This document shows positions 5,958 through 6,326 of a stretch of 6,326 nt of DNA, in pieces. Made by a program: the position numbers and the translations under genes. The notes under the pieces were generated by a model. The model had not been told where the DNA came from, did no database searches, and saw nothing but the letters and a program-made list of their open reading frames with translations. This stretch comes from Oscillospiraceae bacterium (GTDB lineage Bacteria > Bacillota_A > Clostridia > Oscillospirales > Oscillospiraceae): positions 1-6,326 of the forward strand of contig JAEDOJ010000093.1 of the NCBI GenBank assembly GCA_016302015.1, in the 5' to 3' direction. Numbering within the stretch: the stretch's first letter is position 1; every line of letters starts with the position of its first letter.

Positions 5958-5966
5958 ATTCTACCA
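5958..5966 (-). promoter_or_regulatory. Extended -10 promoter for the two-component operon
   Basis: The minus strand reads TGGTAGAAT, a TGn extended -10 joined to a TAGAAT hexamer (five of six consensus matches), in a markedly AT-rich gap (5946-5975). The nearest -35 candidate, ATGCAG 17 bp upstream, is poor, as is common for extended -10 promoters. Transcription would start near 5950, leaving a leader of about 25 bases. No terminator hairpin is visible between the UvrA-like gene and this site, so some read-through from upstream is also likely. Confidence 0.5.
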
Positions 5967-5993
5967 TATTTAACTTAGACCTGCATTTGATCC

Positions 5994-6326
5994 TTACAGA
6001 GCTTTCCTGAGATATTCCGCCGTAATGGTCTCGCCGCGCTCCGCCATCTGTCTGGGCGTGCCGGTAAAGACGATCTCTCCCCCGGCGGTGCCGCCGTCCG
6101 GCCCCACGTCGATGAGCCAGTCCGCCTGCTTCATCACGTCCAGATTGTGCTCGATGACAATGACGGTGTTTCCCCGCTCCACCAGACCGTCCAGCAGTTC
6201 CATCACCTTCTGGACATCGGAGGCAGGCAGGTTCAGCATACTTTCGTTCCAGGATTTGTCCGGGTCGATGGCCCGCTCAATGTCCAGATCCAGAATTTTT
6301 CCGATGCCGGAGCAGGTCTTGCACAT
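5994..6326 (-). CDS. UvrA-family ABC ATPase, 3' part, with apparent internal deletion
   Basis: The gene runs off the right edge; 110 codons are visible and end in TAA at 5994. The first ~35 residues (MCKTCSGIGKILDLDIE, then DPDKSWNE) match the first zinc-finger region of UvrA paralogues of about 750 residues (typical form G-M-C-x-x-C-S-G-L-G...D-K-S-L-N-E-G). From about residue 36 the sequence is instead the extreme C-terminus of UvrA proteins: the helix after Walker B (SDVQKVMELLDGL), GNTVIVIEHNLDV with the H-loop, ADWLIDVGPDGG and the GTP motif. In a normal protein several hundred residues, including the ABC signature and Walker B of the second ATPase domain, lie between these parts. The two are joined in frame near 6219-6225. 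The product probably lacks ATPase and excision-repair function. Alternatives are an assembly chimera or a natural short variant. UvrA relatives act in nucleotide excision repair or antibiotic resistance. The methionine at the window edge is an internal residue, not a start. Confidence 0.75.
   Translation of the reverse strand: MCKTCSGIGKILDLDIERAIDPDKSWNESMLNLPASDVQKVMELLDGLVERGNTVIVIEHNLDVMKQADWLIDVGPDGGTAGGEIVFTGTPRQMAERGETITAEYLRKAL

Overview
The window looks like a chromosomal stretch of a low-to-mid GC Firmicute of class Clostridia, most likely a gut Oscillospiraceae/Ruminococcaceae-type organism. The base composition is by eye somewhat above 50% GC. The protein set is typical of that group: a half-size EamA transporter, a YolD-like protein opening with an LPHHVSALRPRMSMEDRAAQ-type segment, and a CotH/DUF4956/VTC gene set. 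Shine-Dalgarno sites are strong (GGAGG-type), and one gene starts with TTG. The genus is inference.

Layout: The left end (2-641, + strand) holds the 3' end of an EamA/DMT transporter gene, then a YolD-like gene 13 bp downstream. A large two-part hairpin (643-697) ends this unit and also sits just past the convergent operon arriving from the right. Everything else lies on the minus strand. Read in transcription order from the right edge: (i) the 3' end of a UvrA-family ATPase gene (6326-5994) that appears to carry a large in-frame internal deletion; (ii) an AT-rich gap with an extended -10 promoter; (iii) a two-component pair, OmpR-family regulator (5924-5250) and sensor histidine kinase (5253-4042), with a 4-bp ATGA overlap; (iv) a rho-independent terminator (4015-3981); (v) a three-gene operon of VTC-domain polyphosphate polymerase (3924-3253, TTG start), DUF4956 membrane protein (3218-2547) and membrane-anchored CotH-family kinase (2543-705).

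How they may work together: VTC-domain enzymes polymerise polyphosphate from ATP, DUF4956 is a multi-pass membrane protein with a soluble C-terminal domain, and CotH is an atypical kinase family. Here the CotH protein has an N-terminal and a C-terminal membrane segment, so its catalytic domain probably faces outside. I infer a membrane-associated phosphate-polymer/phosphorylation module controlled by the adjacent two-component system. The co-occurrence of these three families is, to my knowledge, a recurring arrangement in Firmicutes, but its joint function is not something I can cite as established. The main points of interest are this module, an 11-bp direct repeat and terminator between the regulator genes and the module, a low-complexity insert in the CotH kinase domain, and the internally deleted UvrA-like gene.

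There is no gene-free stretch longer than about 120 bp. I saw no tRNA, rRNA, CRISPR array, insertion sequence or attachment site.
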